Source: Anaerolineae bacterium
Lineage (GTDB): Bacteria > Chloroflexota > Anaerolineae > 4572-78 > J111
Length of the DNA stretch: 64,000 bases
Reading direction: 5' to 3'
NCBI GenBank assembly: GCA_023151115.1
Contig: JAKLJP010000029.1
Coordinates: 31,255 to 95,254 of the forward strand
Made by a program: the position numbers and the translations under genes. The notes under the pieces are model-generated. The model ran no database searches. It was given only the letters and a program-made list of their open reading frames with translations, and was not told the DNA's origin. Shown one piece after another: positions 43,770-51,733 of the stretch; position 1 is the stretch's first letter, and each line of letters begins with the position of its first letter.

Positions 43770-44798
43770 TTACGATGACTGGCGCACAATTAATTCGGCG
43801 GGCAAAACAACTTCAGGAGATTCAATCGGCTCGCCTTCGATCAGTTTAAAAAGCATTTGCGCCGCCACCCGGCCCACTTGCGCCCCAGAAAGGCGTACGG
43901 TTGTTAAAGGCGGGCTAAAATCGGCTGCCGCAGGAATATCGTCGAAGCCCACCACCGCTACATCCTCCGGTACGCGCAAACCGGCCGATTTTAGCTTCCA
44001 GATAGCGCCCATAGCCATACGGTCATTAAAAGCAAAAATGGCCGTAGGTGGGTCAGACAAAGCCAGTAGCTTTTCTGTAGCCTGTTGTCCACTGGGCCGG
44101 GTGTAATCACCATAAACCATCAAACAGGGATCAAAAATAATACCAGCCTCGGCCAGAGCTTCCATGTAGCCGGTTAGCCGTTCCTGAGTTGCGCCGATTG
44201 CGCCAATCGGCGGGCCGTTGATGATACCTATACGGCGATGCCCTTTTTGGAGCAAGTGCCGGGTGGCTTCCCCAGCGCCGCGCCGGTCATCGGCATGCAC
44301 AAAATACTTGCGGGTGTGGCTCAGGTCGTAGCCTAGACTTACATAAAAATAGTTATTGTGATTGAGCAATTGATTACCGGCTGCTCCGGCGGCCGTTTCA
44401 ACCACCAGCGCCCCATCCGCTACCTGATTGCGCACAAATCGCTCGTAAGCTTCCAGACCGTTGTCAGAACCGGCGGCTGTGGACAGCAGCAAGTTGTAGC
44501 CGCGGGCGTTAGCTTCGGCGTCAATACTGCTAATTTGAGCCAGCAAATTGGGGTCTCTAAAGAGGTAATCAGCATCATAAGGAACAATGAGGCCAATGAT
44601 GTTGGACCGACGGCGGGCCAGACTTCTGGCCGCCAGATTGGGGCGAAAGTTGAGGGTTTCAATCGCCTGTTGAACCCGGCCCCGAGTTTTTTCAGTCACA
44701 TTCGCTTGGTTATTGATAACCCGCGAGACAGTCTGGTAAGAAACACCGGCCTGAGCTGCAACATCTTTTATTGTGACCCGCTTCTTCGACCCGGTCAC
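43770..44798 (-). CDS. LacI-family transcriptional regulator
   Basis: A 342-residue regulator. Residues 5-58 are the helix-turn-helix and hinge (VTIKDVAAQAGVSYQTVSRVINNQANVTEKTRGRVQQAIETLNFRPNLAARSL), followed by a type I periplasmic-binding-protein-like sensor domain (SNIIGLIVPYDADY; GHRRIGIINGP; AIFAFNDRMAMGAIWKLKSAGLRVPEDVAVVGFDD). It probably represses the sugar importer and lacZ genes downstream on the same strand. Two perfect palindromes 55-81 bp upstream of its start are likely binding sites, implying autoregulation. Confidence 0.95.
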   Translation of the reverse strand: MTGSKKRVTIKDVAAQAGVSYQTVSRVINNQANVTEKTRGRVQQAIETLNFRPNLAARSLARRRSNIIGLIVPYDADYLFRDPNLLAQISSIDAEANARGYNLLLSTAAGSDNGLEAYERFVRNQVADGALVVETAAGAAGNQLLNHNNYFYVSLGYDLSHTRKYFVHADDRRGAGEATRHLLQKGHRRIGIINGPPIGAIGATQERLTGYMEALAEAGIIFDPCLMVYGDYTRPSGQQATEKLLALSDPPTAIFAFNDRMAMGAIWKLKSAGLRVPEDVAVVGFDDIPAAADFSPPLTTVRLSGAQVGRVAAQMLFKLIEGEPIESPEVVLPAELIVRQSS

Positions 44799-44852
44799 AG
44801 CGCCATCCTACTTTATCAAAATTGAATTGAAGAAAGGAAGAGGTTAAAAATT

Positions 44853-44879
44853 GTGAACGTTCACAATGTGAACGTTCAC
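44853..44879. promoter_or_regulatory. Twin LacI-type operators
   Basis: Two identical palindromes GTGAACGTTCAC at 44853-44864 and 44868-44879, centres 15 bp apart, in the divergent region between the LacI-type gene and the gene at 45009. Palindromes with a central CG are typical LacI-family sites. Confidence 0.75.
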
Positions 44880-44937
44880 AATATAACATGGAGGCTAACG
44901 TTTGTCAAATCTGCATTTGCCCAATTTATTGGCTTCA

Positions 44938-44966
44938 TTGCAGTATCTCTAACTTTATGTTATGAT
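44938..44966 (+). promoter_or_regulatory. Putative sigma70 promoter of the HhH membrane gene
   Basis: TTGCAG at 44938-44943, 17-bp spacer, TATGAT at 44961-44966. The twin operators lie about 60 bp upstream of the -35 box. Confidence 0.6.
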
Positions 44967-45008
44967 ATGAAGGTAATAAAATGGAAACCCCACAAAAAGG
45001 AAATGGCT

Positions 45009-45677
45009 ATGGCGCTTTTCCCTGCATTAGCTTTACTGTTATTGGGTCTGGCAATTGGTTTTGTCATTGCCTGGGCAATTGGTATTTTTAGCGCCGGCGT
45101 CACCACCGGTCTGTTTATTGGCCTGGTGTTACTCATTGCCGGGGCAATTGTAGGGTTTGTCAGCGAGTGGTTGATTGACGAAGCCTACCGCAAAAACCGC
45201 GAGTTGCAGCGGCAACTGCGCGAGGCAGCCCCGGCCAGCCCCCCGGTCATCCAGATAGCCATGCCCGACCGGCTACCGTTGGCTGAACCAGATGGGGCCA
45301 CTGTTACTTATCACCTCAATCCTGGCGAACAGAATCGCAGTTCTGCCGCAGACGCCTTAACTGACTTTCTGCGCCAGCGTGACGAAGAGCTGCGCGAAAT
45401 CCGCCGGCAATTGACCGCCACCGATATTGAAATAGAGACCATTCGGAAAGAGTTTGAAAGCTACCAGCGCAGCCACCCTGACAATTTGACCGTGATCAAA
45501 GGGATAGGCCCGGTTTACCAATGGAAACTGCGCGATGTGGGGATTAATACTTACAAGCAACTAGCCAGCGCCGACCCAGACCAGGTGCGCCGGATGCTCG
45601 ATATTAAGAAGTGGCAGCGGGTCAATATTGAGGCCTGGGTCGAGCAGGCCCGTGACTGGGCGCAGCGAGGCCCATAA
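45009..45677 (+). CDS. Membrane protein with C-terminal helix-hairpin-helix domain
   Basis: A 222-residue protein. Residues 1-60 hold two membrane helices (ALFPALALLLLGLAIGFVIAW and GLFIGLVLLIAGAIVGFVSEW). A charged linker and coiled-coil segment (RQRDEELREIRRQLTATDIEIETIRKEFESY) follow, then a flap-endonuclease-like helix-hairpin-helix (LTVIKGIGPVYQWKLRDVGINTYKQLASADPDQVRRMLDI). The domain binds DNA or protein in other families. ATG 45009 has AGGA 7 nt upstream and lies downstream of a clear promoter; the frame extends up to a GTG inside the operators, which is rejected. The next gene starts immediately at its stop. Confidence 0.7.
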   Translation: MALFPALALLLLGLAIGFVIAWAIGIFSAGVTTGLFIGLVLLIAGAIVGFVSEWLIDEAYRKNRELQRQLREAAPASPPVIQIAMPDRLPLAEPDGATVTYHLNPGEQNRSSAADALTDFLRQRDEELREIRRQLTATDIEIETIRKEFESYQRSHPDNLTVIKGIGPVYQWKLRDVGINTYKQLASADPDQVRRMLDIKKWQRVNIEAWVEQARDWAQRGP

Positions 45678-46508
45678 ATGGCAGATGATCTCTGGCAAGA
45701 GGAGCAGATCAAAAAGAAAAAGCGGTTGATGCTGTTGATGCTGCTGGTTCTGCTGGTGGTCACAGCCGGGGCGGCTGCCCTATTTGAGTCGGCCACTCCC
45801 GCTACTATAGCCGCGCTGGAAACGTCTCCAATCCCTCCCAAACAAGCAGCTACGCCCATCGCCGCTACCTTTACCGTTACTCCTTCACCCTCCCCGATTC
45901 AGGGAGATGAGTGGACTCAACCTACAGTACCGGCCTCTGGTAACTCTGAGACTCCTCCAGTTGCTACCCGCGAGAATGATAATGAAGCAAGCAGCCCTGG
46001 CCTTACTGCCACGACTGAAAATCGGCAGGAATCAATGGCTGAACCTACCCCCACCTCAAGCGATGAAAGCAAGGAAATAACTCCTGAACTTGACCTAAAT
46101 CCAACAATGATGACTCCCCCCCAGGCCGGCACTTCGATAGCTGAAGCGCCGCCCTCAGTGAACCCCATCGAAGCAAATGACAATCTGGCCGCTACACCTA
46201 CACAGGAAAGTGAAGCGCCGATTACTACCAGTAAGGCTACTCCCGTTCCTACCGAAATCAGCAAGAGAATTAACGAAAGCTGGGATATTTTGGATGGAAG
46301 GTATATCAGCACCGCCGAGGCCATAACTCCTTCGCTAACCAATTCACCTGCTCTGTCTGAAACAATGGCCGTCACTCCTCCCGACGGACTCCCTGTGACC
46401 GGGGCCATTTCCCGGCACGGGATGAATTGGGGCGCTGTGACCGTTGTTGTTCTATTATTGGGGGCAGGTGTGGCAGCGCTGCTTTATCCCCACGCGGACC
46501 AAAAATAG
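45678..46508 (+). CDS. LPXTG-like surface protein with Thr/Pro/Ser-rich stalk
   Basis: A 276-residue protein. Residues 12-38 are a lysine-flanked hydrophobic signal or anchor (KKKKRLMLLMLLVLLVVTAGAAALF). Residues 40-230 are a Thr/Pro/Ser/Glu-rich disordered stalk with no recognisable domain. The end has the sortase-like motif LPVTG at about residue 236, a hydrophobic helix (WGAVTVVVLLLGAGVAALLY) and a short charged tail. No sortase is in the window. The ATG directly follows the stop of the HhH membrane gene, so the two are translated together. Confidence 0.72.
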   Translation: MADDLWQEEQIKKKKRLMLLMLLVLLVVTAGAAALFESATPATIAALETSPIPPKQAATPIAATFTVTPSPSPIQGDEWTQPTVPASGNSETPPVATRENDNEASSPGLTATTENRQESMAEPTPTSSDESKEITPELDLNPTMMTPPQAGTSIAEAPPSVNPIEANDNLAATPTQESEAPITTSKATPVPTEISKRINESWDILDGRYISTAEAITPSLTNSPALSETMAVTPPDGLPVTGAISRHGMNWGAVTVVVLLLGAGVAALLYPHADQK

Positions 46509-46542
46509 ACTCGGCAAATCTTTAAAATTCTTCCGGGTTTAC

Positions 46543-46593
46543 TTGACATTTTCACTAAATATGTGTATAGTAAATGTGTAACTAAGATACACA
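46543..46593 (+). promoter_or_regulatory. Promoter and operator of the toxin-antitoxin pair
   Basis: TTGACA (46543-46548), 17-bp spacer, TATAGT (46566-46571). TGTGTA occurs at 46562 and 46575 and its complement TACACA at 46588, exactly 13 bp apart each, the kind of periodic site bound by ribbon-helix-helix antitoxins. Confidence 0.75.
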
Positions 46594-46603
46594 GGGTAAA
46601 CTC

Positions 46604-46894
46604 ATGAAACGCGCTCAAATTATTCTGGAAAAATGGCAGCATGAATGGCTGGCTCAAGAAGCAGAACGACAAGCAACCACCATGTCGGCTCTGCTGCGGC
46701 AGCTTCTCACCGAAGCTATCGAGCGCCGGCAAGCGGAAGGCTGGGCTGATGATCCTTTGTGGGGTATTGTGGGCCTGGGTGAGGGCCCCAGTGATGGCAT
46801 CACCAGCGAAAACCTCGATCAGTTTCTCTATCGCACCGATTGGCAAGACCGTCCACTGTTAAAGGTGGCTGAAAATAATGAAAGTGATAGCTGA
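46604..46894 (+). CDS. Ribbon-helix-helix-type antitoxin
   Basis: A 96-residue protein. Residues 1-45 (KRAQIILEKWQHEWLAQEAERQATTMSALLRQLLTEAIERR) match the strand-helix-helix pattern of CopG/RHH DNA-binding proteins. The remaining half (WADDPLWGIVGLGEGPSDGITSENLDQFLY) is the likely toxin-binding tail. Its end overlaps the PIN toxin gene by 17 bp, and its promoter holds periodic TGTGTA sites, so it probably neutralises the toxin and represses the operon. Confidence 0.85.
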   Translation: MKRAQIILEKWQHEWLAQEAERQATTMSALLRQLLTEAIERRQAEGWADDPLWGIVGLGEGPSDGITSENLDQFLYRTDWQDRPLLKVAENNESDS

Positions 46895-47279
46895 CACCAG
46901 TGGTTTGTACGCCCTGGTAGACCGTAACGACCCTCATCACAGCCAGGCAGCAAACTTTTTAAAGGCGCAGGCAGGGGTTGGAAGTTTGCTGCTCGCTAAC
47001 CATGTTTTTGATGAAACCATGACGCTGGTCAAAGCCCGGCTGGGGATGCAGGTAGCCTTACAATTGGGGATACGGCTGCGGACCAGCCGGTTTGTGGAAA
47101 TGGTGATTTTTTCAACGGCAGAAGAGCAGGAGACGTGGCGCGTTTTTAGCCACTACACCGATAAAGAGTGGAGCTATACCGACTGCGCCTGCCTGGTTCT
47201 GGCCCGGCAGCGCGATATCCAACAGGCATTCAGTTTTGACCATCACTTCGCTCAAATGGGTCTGGTGAAAGTACCCTGA
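46878..47279 (+). CDS. PIN-domain toxin (VapC type)
   Basis: A 133-residue PIN-domain ribonuclease. The acidic site residues are visible: Asp6 (VIADTSGLYALVD), Glu46 (NHVFDETMTLV), Asp102 (WSYTDCACLVLA) and Asp121 (AFSFDHHF). VapC toxins cleave tRNA or rRNA when freed from antitoxin. The ATG lies within the end of the antitoxin gene. Confidence 0.9.
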   Translation: MKVIADTSGLYALVDRNDPHHSQAANFLKAQAGVGSLLLANHVFDETMTLVKARLGMQVALQLGIRLRTSRFVEMVIFSTAEEQETWRVFSHYTDKEWSYTDCACLVLARQRDIQQAFSFDHHFAQMGLVKVP

Positions 47280-47298
47280 CCCCATTTGGGGAAGATTT

Positions 47299-48477
47299 TC
47301 AGGCAGACTGGCGCAGCCGGGTCAAATCATCACGACGGGCCAGGATGCGCTGGAGCAGTCCCACCAGCAGGGCGGTGCGGGGTACAATGCTATCCCGCTC
47401 GATATACTCATCGGGGCCGTGATCCAGCCCGCCCACCGGCCCCAGCCCATCGAGCACGGGCACATCCAACGCCGAAATCATATTCGCATCCGACGCCCCA
47501 CCCGTAGCCGCATCTTTGACCTCAAAGCCCAACTCCTGGGCGGCATCCTGAGCAAGTTTAACCAAAAAAGCGGTAGATGGGGTTTTAGCCATTGGAAAAT
47601 AGCTAAAGCCACCCTGGATTTGTACCTGAGTGCCGGGTACCGTAGTCTGGCCGTTCAAACCGGCGATGGCGTGTCGAATAGCCGCCACCCCGGCCAGGTC
47701 TACCGCCCGGACATCCACTTCCAATTCGGCGTGTTCCGGCACCACATTATGCTGCGTGCCGCCGCTGATGACCCCCGTGTTAACGGTCACACCCGGAGCG
47801 ATACCGTTCAACTTTTGGAAGGCAATCACCTGATGCGCCAATTCCAGAACCGCATTGGCCCCCTTTTCCGGCTCGACGCCCGCGTGCGCAGCCTTGCCTT
47901 TAACCCGCACCGTATAAACGCCCGCCCCTTTACGGGCGCTGACAATATCGCCGTTCATGCGAGCGGCTTCCAGCACCAGGGCTGCATCCATCTGCTGGAC
48001 CACCGGGGTATACAGGGTTCGCGATACGGGCGAGCCTAACTCTTCTTCACTGTTGAAAAAGAAGACCAGTTCGGCAAAGTCATCAAAACCGGCCACTTGC
48101 AGCGCGCGCATGGCATACATGCCCACCAGCAGACCGCCCTTCATATCACACACGCCCGGCCCCATAATCTTTGGGCCTTCAAAACGCATAGGCCGATTGG
48201 CTGCCGTGCCATCGGGATAAACCGTATCGAGATGGCCAATGAGCATAATCCGGCCTGCGCCGCGCCCGCGCAGCCGGGCCAGCCAACAGTCGCCGTAATC
48301 GCTTAACGGAAAGTGCTGCGCCTCCCAGCCCCAGGCTGTACAGCGATCTCGTATCCACGTTCCTACTTGGTCCACCCCGGCTTTGTTTTCCGTGCCACAA
48401 TCGAGATTGACCAGCGCGGCCAAATCCGCCAGATAATCAGTTAAACTTGAATTTAGGAATGAATTTATTGTTTTCAT
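47299..48477 (-). CDS. M20-family metallopeptidase (glutamate carboxypeptidase type)
   Basis: A 392-residue M20A peptidase resembling carboxypeptidase G2, which removes C-terminal Glu or other amino acids. RIMLIGHLDTVYPDGT and the bridging-Asp stretch PGVCDMKGGLLVGMYAMR supply metal ligands; FFNSEEELGSPVSR has the catalytic Glu; KGKAAHAGVEPEKGANAVLELA the dimerisation-domain His; GLDHGPDEYIE the last metal His. ATG 48477 is preferred: a TTGACA-17-TACTAT promoter lies only 31-59 bp upstream, within the longer frame's N-terminal extension. Confidence 0.9.
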   Translation of the reverse strand: MKTINSFLNSSLTDYLADLAALVNLDCGTENKAGVDQVGTWIRDRCTAWGWEAQHFPLSDYGDCWLARLRGRGAGRIMLIGHLDTVYPDGTAANRPMRFEGPKIMGPGVCDMKGGLLVGMYAMRALQVAGFDDFAELVFFFNSEEELGSPVSRTLYTPVVQQMDAALVLEAARMNGDIVSARKGAGVYTVRVKGKAAHAGVEPEKGANAVLELAHQVIAFQKLNGIAPGVTVNTGVISGGTQHNVVPEHAELEVDVRAVDLAGVAAIRHAIAGLNGQTTVPGTQVQIQGGFSYFPMAKTPSTAFLVKLAQDAAQELGFEVKDAATGGASDANMISALDVPVLDGLGPVGGLDHGPDEYIERDSIVPRTALLVGLLQRILARRDDLTRLRQSA

Positions 48478-48507
48478 CGTTAGCAAACTCGTTGGATTAA
48501 AAACGGT

Positions 48508-48536
48508 ATAGTATCTTTCTTGGCGTTGCTTGTCAA
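48508..48536 (-). promoter_or_regulatory. Sigma70 promoter of the M20 peptidase gene
   Basis: Read on the minus strand: TTGACA (48536-48531), 17-bp spacer, TACTAT (48513-48508). Confidence 0.75.
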
Positions 48537-48559
48537 TATTCGGATTTTCCACATTTCAC

Positions 48560-48588
48560 TTGACAATTTGACATAAACAGAATAATCT
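48560..48588 (+). promoter_or_regulatory. Sigma70 promoter of the L,D-transpeptidase gene
   Basis: TTGACA (48560-48565), 17-bp spacer, TAATCT (48583-48588). Confidence 0.6.
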
Positions 48589-48619
48589 TATGACAAGTGA
48601 TTTGTCCACAGGAGGGGAA

Positions 48620-49591
48620 ATGAAACGTCTGCTTATTGTTGCCTGTATTGCCACCTTTGTTCTGCTGGGTCTTGCCAGCCGGCCCGCTTTTGCCTACGGC
48701 GAAACTTACATCGTTCAGCCCGGCGACACCTTGTTCACCATTGCTACCCGCTACGGCCTCAGTGTGAATGACCTGGCTGCGGCCAACGGATTAAGCAGGG
48801 GGTATTGGGTTTATGCCGGCCAGCAGTTGATTATTCCCACCTCGTCACCATTCCTTGAGCCACCCGCTTTCAACGGGCCAACTCATCCGGTGATTGAGCC
48901 TCGTTTTGTCAATTTTGCCCCACCAGGAAGCTACATCGTCCAGCCCGGTGATACGCTTTACAGCATCGCCGCTCGTTACAATATCAATCTGGCCGATTTG
49001 CAAGCTGCCAATTGGCTGGCCGCCCCCAATGCCCCGATACGAGCCGGGCAGCAGTTAGCCATCCCGGCATCGCCTATTCCATCGTTCCTGAACCAGCCCG
49101 CTTTGCCTGCTCCGCCTCGCTGGCAGACTCAAAACTGGACCCCTTACCCGGAGCAGCCTCCCATCTTCTACGAGCCGGCCCCACCTTACGCCTACCCCGG
49201 CTGGTCCGGCAGACCCAATCCGGCCAGTGAGCGCTGGATTGATGTGGATTTGTCCCGGCAGGGTCTGACCGCCTATGAAGGGCGGACTCCCGTTTTTCGA
49301 ACCCGGATTTCTAGCGGCCTGCCTCAATACCCCACCGTCGTCGGCACCTTTTCCATTTACGTCAAATACGAGTCAGCCGATATGTCCGGCGGCGCGGGTG
49401 ACGACGAATATTTTTTACCCGCTGTGCCTTACGTAATGTACTTCCACGGCAACTACGGGCTGCATGGCACCTACTGGCACAACAACTTCGGCCAGCCGAT
49501 GAGCCACGGCTGTGTCAACCTGCCCACCGATGCCGCGCAATGGTTGTTCAACTGGGCGCCGATTGGCACGAAGGTAGTGACCCACTATTAA
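48620..49591 (+). CDS. L,D-transpeptidase with two LysM domains
   Basis: A 323-residue exported cell-wall enzyme. Signal peptide of about 25 residues (LLIVACIATFVLLGLASRPAFA), two LysM repeats (TYIVQPGDTLFTIATRYGLSVNDLAAANGL and SYIVQPGDTLYSIAARYNINLADLQAANWL), a Pro-rich linker and a C-terminal YkuD domain with HGTYWHNNFGQPMSHGCVNL, containing the catalytic Cys and His. YkuD enzymes form 3-3 or protein-peptidoglycan cross-links. The ATG at 48620 has AGGAGG just upstream; an upstream ATG at 48590 lies at the promoter and is rejected. Confidence 0.93.
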   Translation: MKRLLIVACIATFVLLGLASRPAFAYGETYIVQPGDTLFTIATRYGLSVNDLAAANGLSRGYWVYAGQQLIIPTSSPFLEPPAFNGPTHPVIEPRFVNFAPPGSYIVQPGDTLYSIAARYNINLADLQAANWLAAPNAPIRAGQQLAIPASPIPSFLNQPALPAPPRWQTQNWTPYPEQPPIFYEPAPPYAYPGWSGRPNPASERWIDVDLSRQGLTAYEGRTPVFRTRISSGLPQYPTVVGTFSIYVKYESADMSGGAGDDEYFLPAVPYVMYFHGNYGLHGTYWHNNFGQPMSHGCVNLPTDAAQWLFNWAPIGTKVVTHY

Positions 49592-49601
49592 CCTTCAAGA
49601 G

Positions 49602-49655
49602 CGTAGTGCGTAGTGCGTAATGTAAACCTGCCACATACTATGCACCACGCACCAC
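49602..49655. repeat. Heptamer hairpin after the transpeptidase gene
   Basis: GCGTAGTGCGTAGTGCGTAA pairs imperfectly with the later TGCACCACGCACCAC segment. It starts 11 bp after the stop codon and may serve as terminator. Confidence 0.7.
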
Positions 49656-49762
49656 AAAAACTAGCGTTTCTTTTTCTTGGAAAGTAACCTTTAGACTTCG
49701 CTTTTCAACTACAACTTTTCGTAGCTCTACTACAACAATTTAGCCTGACTCTCTCCTACAAT

Positions 49763-49819
49763 AGATAGTAACAGTAGATATCAAGACGGATTTACCCCGT
49801 CTACTGTCTACTGTCTACT
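49763..49819. repeat. Heptamer hairpin upstream of the SPFH gene
   Basis: AACAGTAGATATCAAGACGG pairs with CCGTCTACTGTCTACTGT; the right arm is CTACTGT units. The related left-hand units GTAGACA/GTAGACG occur at 41045-41063. Confidence 0.65.
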
Positions 49820-49841
49820 TTTATATACAAGGAGAGTTCAG

Positions 49842-51638
49842 ATGTTTTTCCAATGGTTACCTACGTTGATGATTATAGCCGCCATTTTTCTGCTCGGCGG
49901 ACTGTTCTTGACCATGATTCTGGGCATTGTGGTCATTAACGAGCGGCAGGTTGGCATTGTGGTCAAAAAGTTTTCCAGCCGGGGACTGCCGCCCGGCCAA
50001 TTGATTGCCCTGCACGGCGAGTCCGGCTACCAGGCCGACACTCTGGCTCCCGGCTGGCACTTTGGCTACTGGCCCTGGCAGTACACTGTGGTCAAAGCGC
50101 CCATCACCGTCGTACCTCAAGGTGAGATTGCCCTGGTAGTGGCTGCCGATGGCTCGCCCATTCCGCCGCAGCGCATTCTGGGCAAAGTGGTCGAGTGCGA
50201 CAACTTTCAGGATGCCCGCCAATTCCTGGTCAACGGCGGCGAGAAAGGCCGGCAGCTTGGCTTGCTAACCGCCGGCACTTACCGCATCAACGCGGCTCTG
50301 TTTACCATCATCACCGCCGCCAACGCCCGGCAGCACGGCATGGCTCCAGAGCATTTGCAAGTTTACCGGGTGGCTGCGGATCGGGTGGGTATTGTCACCA
50401 CCCTCGATGGGCTACCCATCGAACAAGGCGAGATTGCCGGGCCGGTGATCCCCGGCCACGACAATTTCCAGAACGCTCAGGCCTTTCTCAACGGCGGCGG
50501 CCGGCGCGGGTTGCAGGAACAGGTCTTGCTGTCCGGCTCCTGGAACCTGAACCCCTGGTTTGTGCAGGTCGAACAGACGCCCATGACCGAAGTGCCGATT
50601 GGTCACGTAGGCGTGGTGATTTCCTACGTCGGCAAAACGCACGAGGACGTCAGCGGCCTGGATTTTACGCACGGCGATCTGGTTAATGCCGGCCATAAAG
50701 GCGTCTGGATTACACCGCTCTACCCCGGCAAACACCCGCTCAATACGCGGGTCATGAAGGTCGAACTGGTGCCGACCACCAATATTGTGCTCAATTGGGC
50801 CAGCCGCTCCGAAGCGCACAACTACGACTCCAAGCTGTCGTCCATCACGGTGCGCTCCAAAGATGGCTTTGCCTTCAACCTGGATGTGTCGCAGATTATT
50901 CATGTTGGCGCGCTGGATGCACCCAAGGTCATCTCGCGGGTGGGTTCGGTGCAGAACTTGGTGGACCATGTGTTGCAGCCGACGGTGGGCAACTACTTCC
51001 GCAACTCGGCCCAGGCGTACACCGTGCTCGACTTTCTGAGCGCCCGCAGTGAGCGCCAGGCCGAAGCGACTGAACACATCCGGGCCGCCATTCGGGTCTA
51101 TGACGTGCAGGCCATTGACACCCTCATCGGCGACATCCTGCCGCCGGGTGAGCTGATGCAGACCCAGACCGACCGCAAAATTGCCGAGGAGCAGCGCAAG
51201 ACCTACGAGGTCCAGCAGGAAGCGCAGCAGCAGCGGCAGCAGCTTGTCCGCGAGACAGCCATGGCCGACATCCAGAACGACATGGTCAAATCGGAGCAGG
51301 GGGTGCAAATTGCCGAGATGCAGGCCAACGCTCAAATCAAGCAGGCCACCGGCGCGGCCGAGGCGACCCGCCTCCAGGCCATGGGCGAAGCGGAAGCCAT
51401 TCGGGCCATCGGCAACGCCAAAGCCGAAGCGCACCGAGCCGGTGTGCAGGCGCTGGGGTCTCAGGGTTACACCGCTTTGCAGCTCATGCAAATCGTCGGC
51501 GACCGCAACGTGCGGGTCGTGCCGGATGTGGCCGTCAACGGCAGCAGCCAGGCCGGGCTGGTTGAGGGGATGCTGGGCATGATGCTGCGGGGTCAAACCA
51601 ACGGCAACGTCAGCGCAAGACCGGCTGCTACCAAGTAA
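49842..51638 (+). CDS. SPFH-domain protein with a four-module N-terminal region
   Basis: A 598-residue flotillin/stomatin-like protein. Residues 5-30 are a membrane helix. Four similar beta modules follow (about 31-90, 91-165, 170-245, 246-312), each with a QVGIVV/EIALVV/RVGIVT/HVGVVI strand and a closing L-PG-w/y--NP-like turn; modules 2 and 3 share NFQDARQFLVNGG and NFQNAQAFLNGGG. The canonical SPFH core (SKDGFAFNLDVSQIIHVGALDAPKVISRVGSVQNLVDHVLQPTVGNYFR) is at about 340-420, then a Gln/Glu/Ala coiled coil (430-545) and a short tail. SPFH proteins form membrane-associated oligomeric scaffolds. An AGGAG site precedes the ATG. Confidence 0.88.
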   Translation: MFFQWLPTLMIIAAIFLLGGLFLTMILGIVVINERQVGIVVKKFSSRGLPPGQLIALHGESGYQADTLAPGWHFGYWPWQYTVVKAPITVVPQGEIALVVAADGSPIPPQRILGKVVECDNFQDARQFLVNGGEKGRQLGLLTAGTYRINAALFTIITAANARQHGMAPEHLQVYRVAADRVGIVTTLDGLPIEQGEIAGPVIPGHDNFQNAQAFLNGGGRRGLQEQVLLSGSWNLNPWFVQVEQTPMTEVPIGHVGVVISYVGKTHEDVSGLDFTHGDLVNAGHKGVWITPLYPGKHPLNTRVMKVELVPTTNIVLNWASRSEAHNYDSKLSSITVRSKDGFAFNLDVSQIIHVGALDAPKVISRVGSVQNLVDHVLQPTVGNYFRNSAQAYTVLDFLSARSERQAEATEHIRAAIRVYDVQAIDTLIGDILPPGELMQTQTDRKIAEEQRKTYEVQQEAQQQRQQLVRETAMADIQNDMVKSEQGVQIAEMQANAQIKQATGAAEATRLQAMGEAEAIRAIGNAKAEAHRAGVQALGSQGYTALQLMQIVGDRNVRVVPDVAVNGSSQAGLVEGMLGMMLRGQTNGNVSARPAATK

Positions 51639-51650
51639 CCCCAAAAGTTG

Positions 51651-51676
51651 GGAGTCCAAAATAGACATTGGACTCC
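51651..51676. repeat. Small hairpin after the SPFH gene
   Basis: GGAGTCCAA (51651-51659) and TTGGACTCC (51668-51676) with an 8-nt loop. Confidence 0.7.
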
Positions 51677-51686
51677 TGAAATAAAA

Positions 51687-51714
51687 AGGAGGGCGGACCA
51701 TCATCCGCCCTCCT
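51687..51714. terminator. Rho-independent terminator between convergent genes
   Basis: AGGAGGGCGGA (51687-51697) and TCCGCCCTCCT (51704-51714) form a perfect 11-bp stem; AAAAA precedes it and TGCTTTGTT follows, so it can act in both directions. Confidence 0.88.
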
Positions 51715-51733
51715 GCTTTGTTATCTCTCCAAA

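Noticed and set aside
44853..45008. Longer start (GTG 44853) for the HhH membrane gene
   Set aside because: It would begin inside the operator, upstream of a good promoter; ATG 45009 has a ribosome site at the right distance.
50412..51704. A 430-codon open frame antisense to the SPFH gene
   Set aside because: It is a mirror of a high-GC gene with strong family motifs on the other strand; its translation shows no domain and has no ribosome site.
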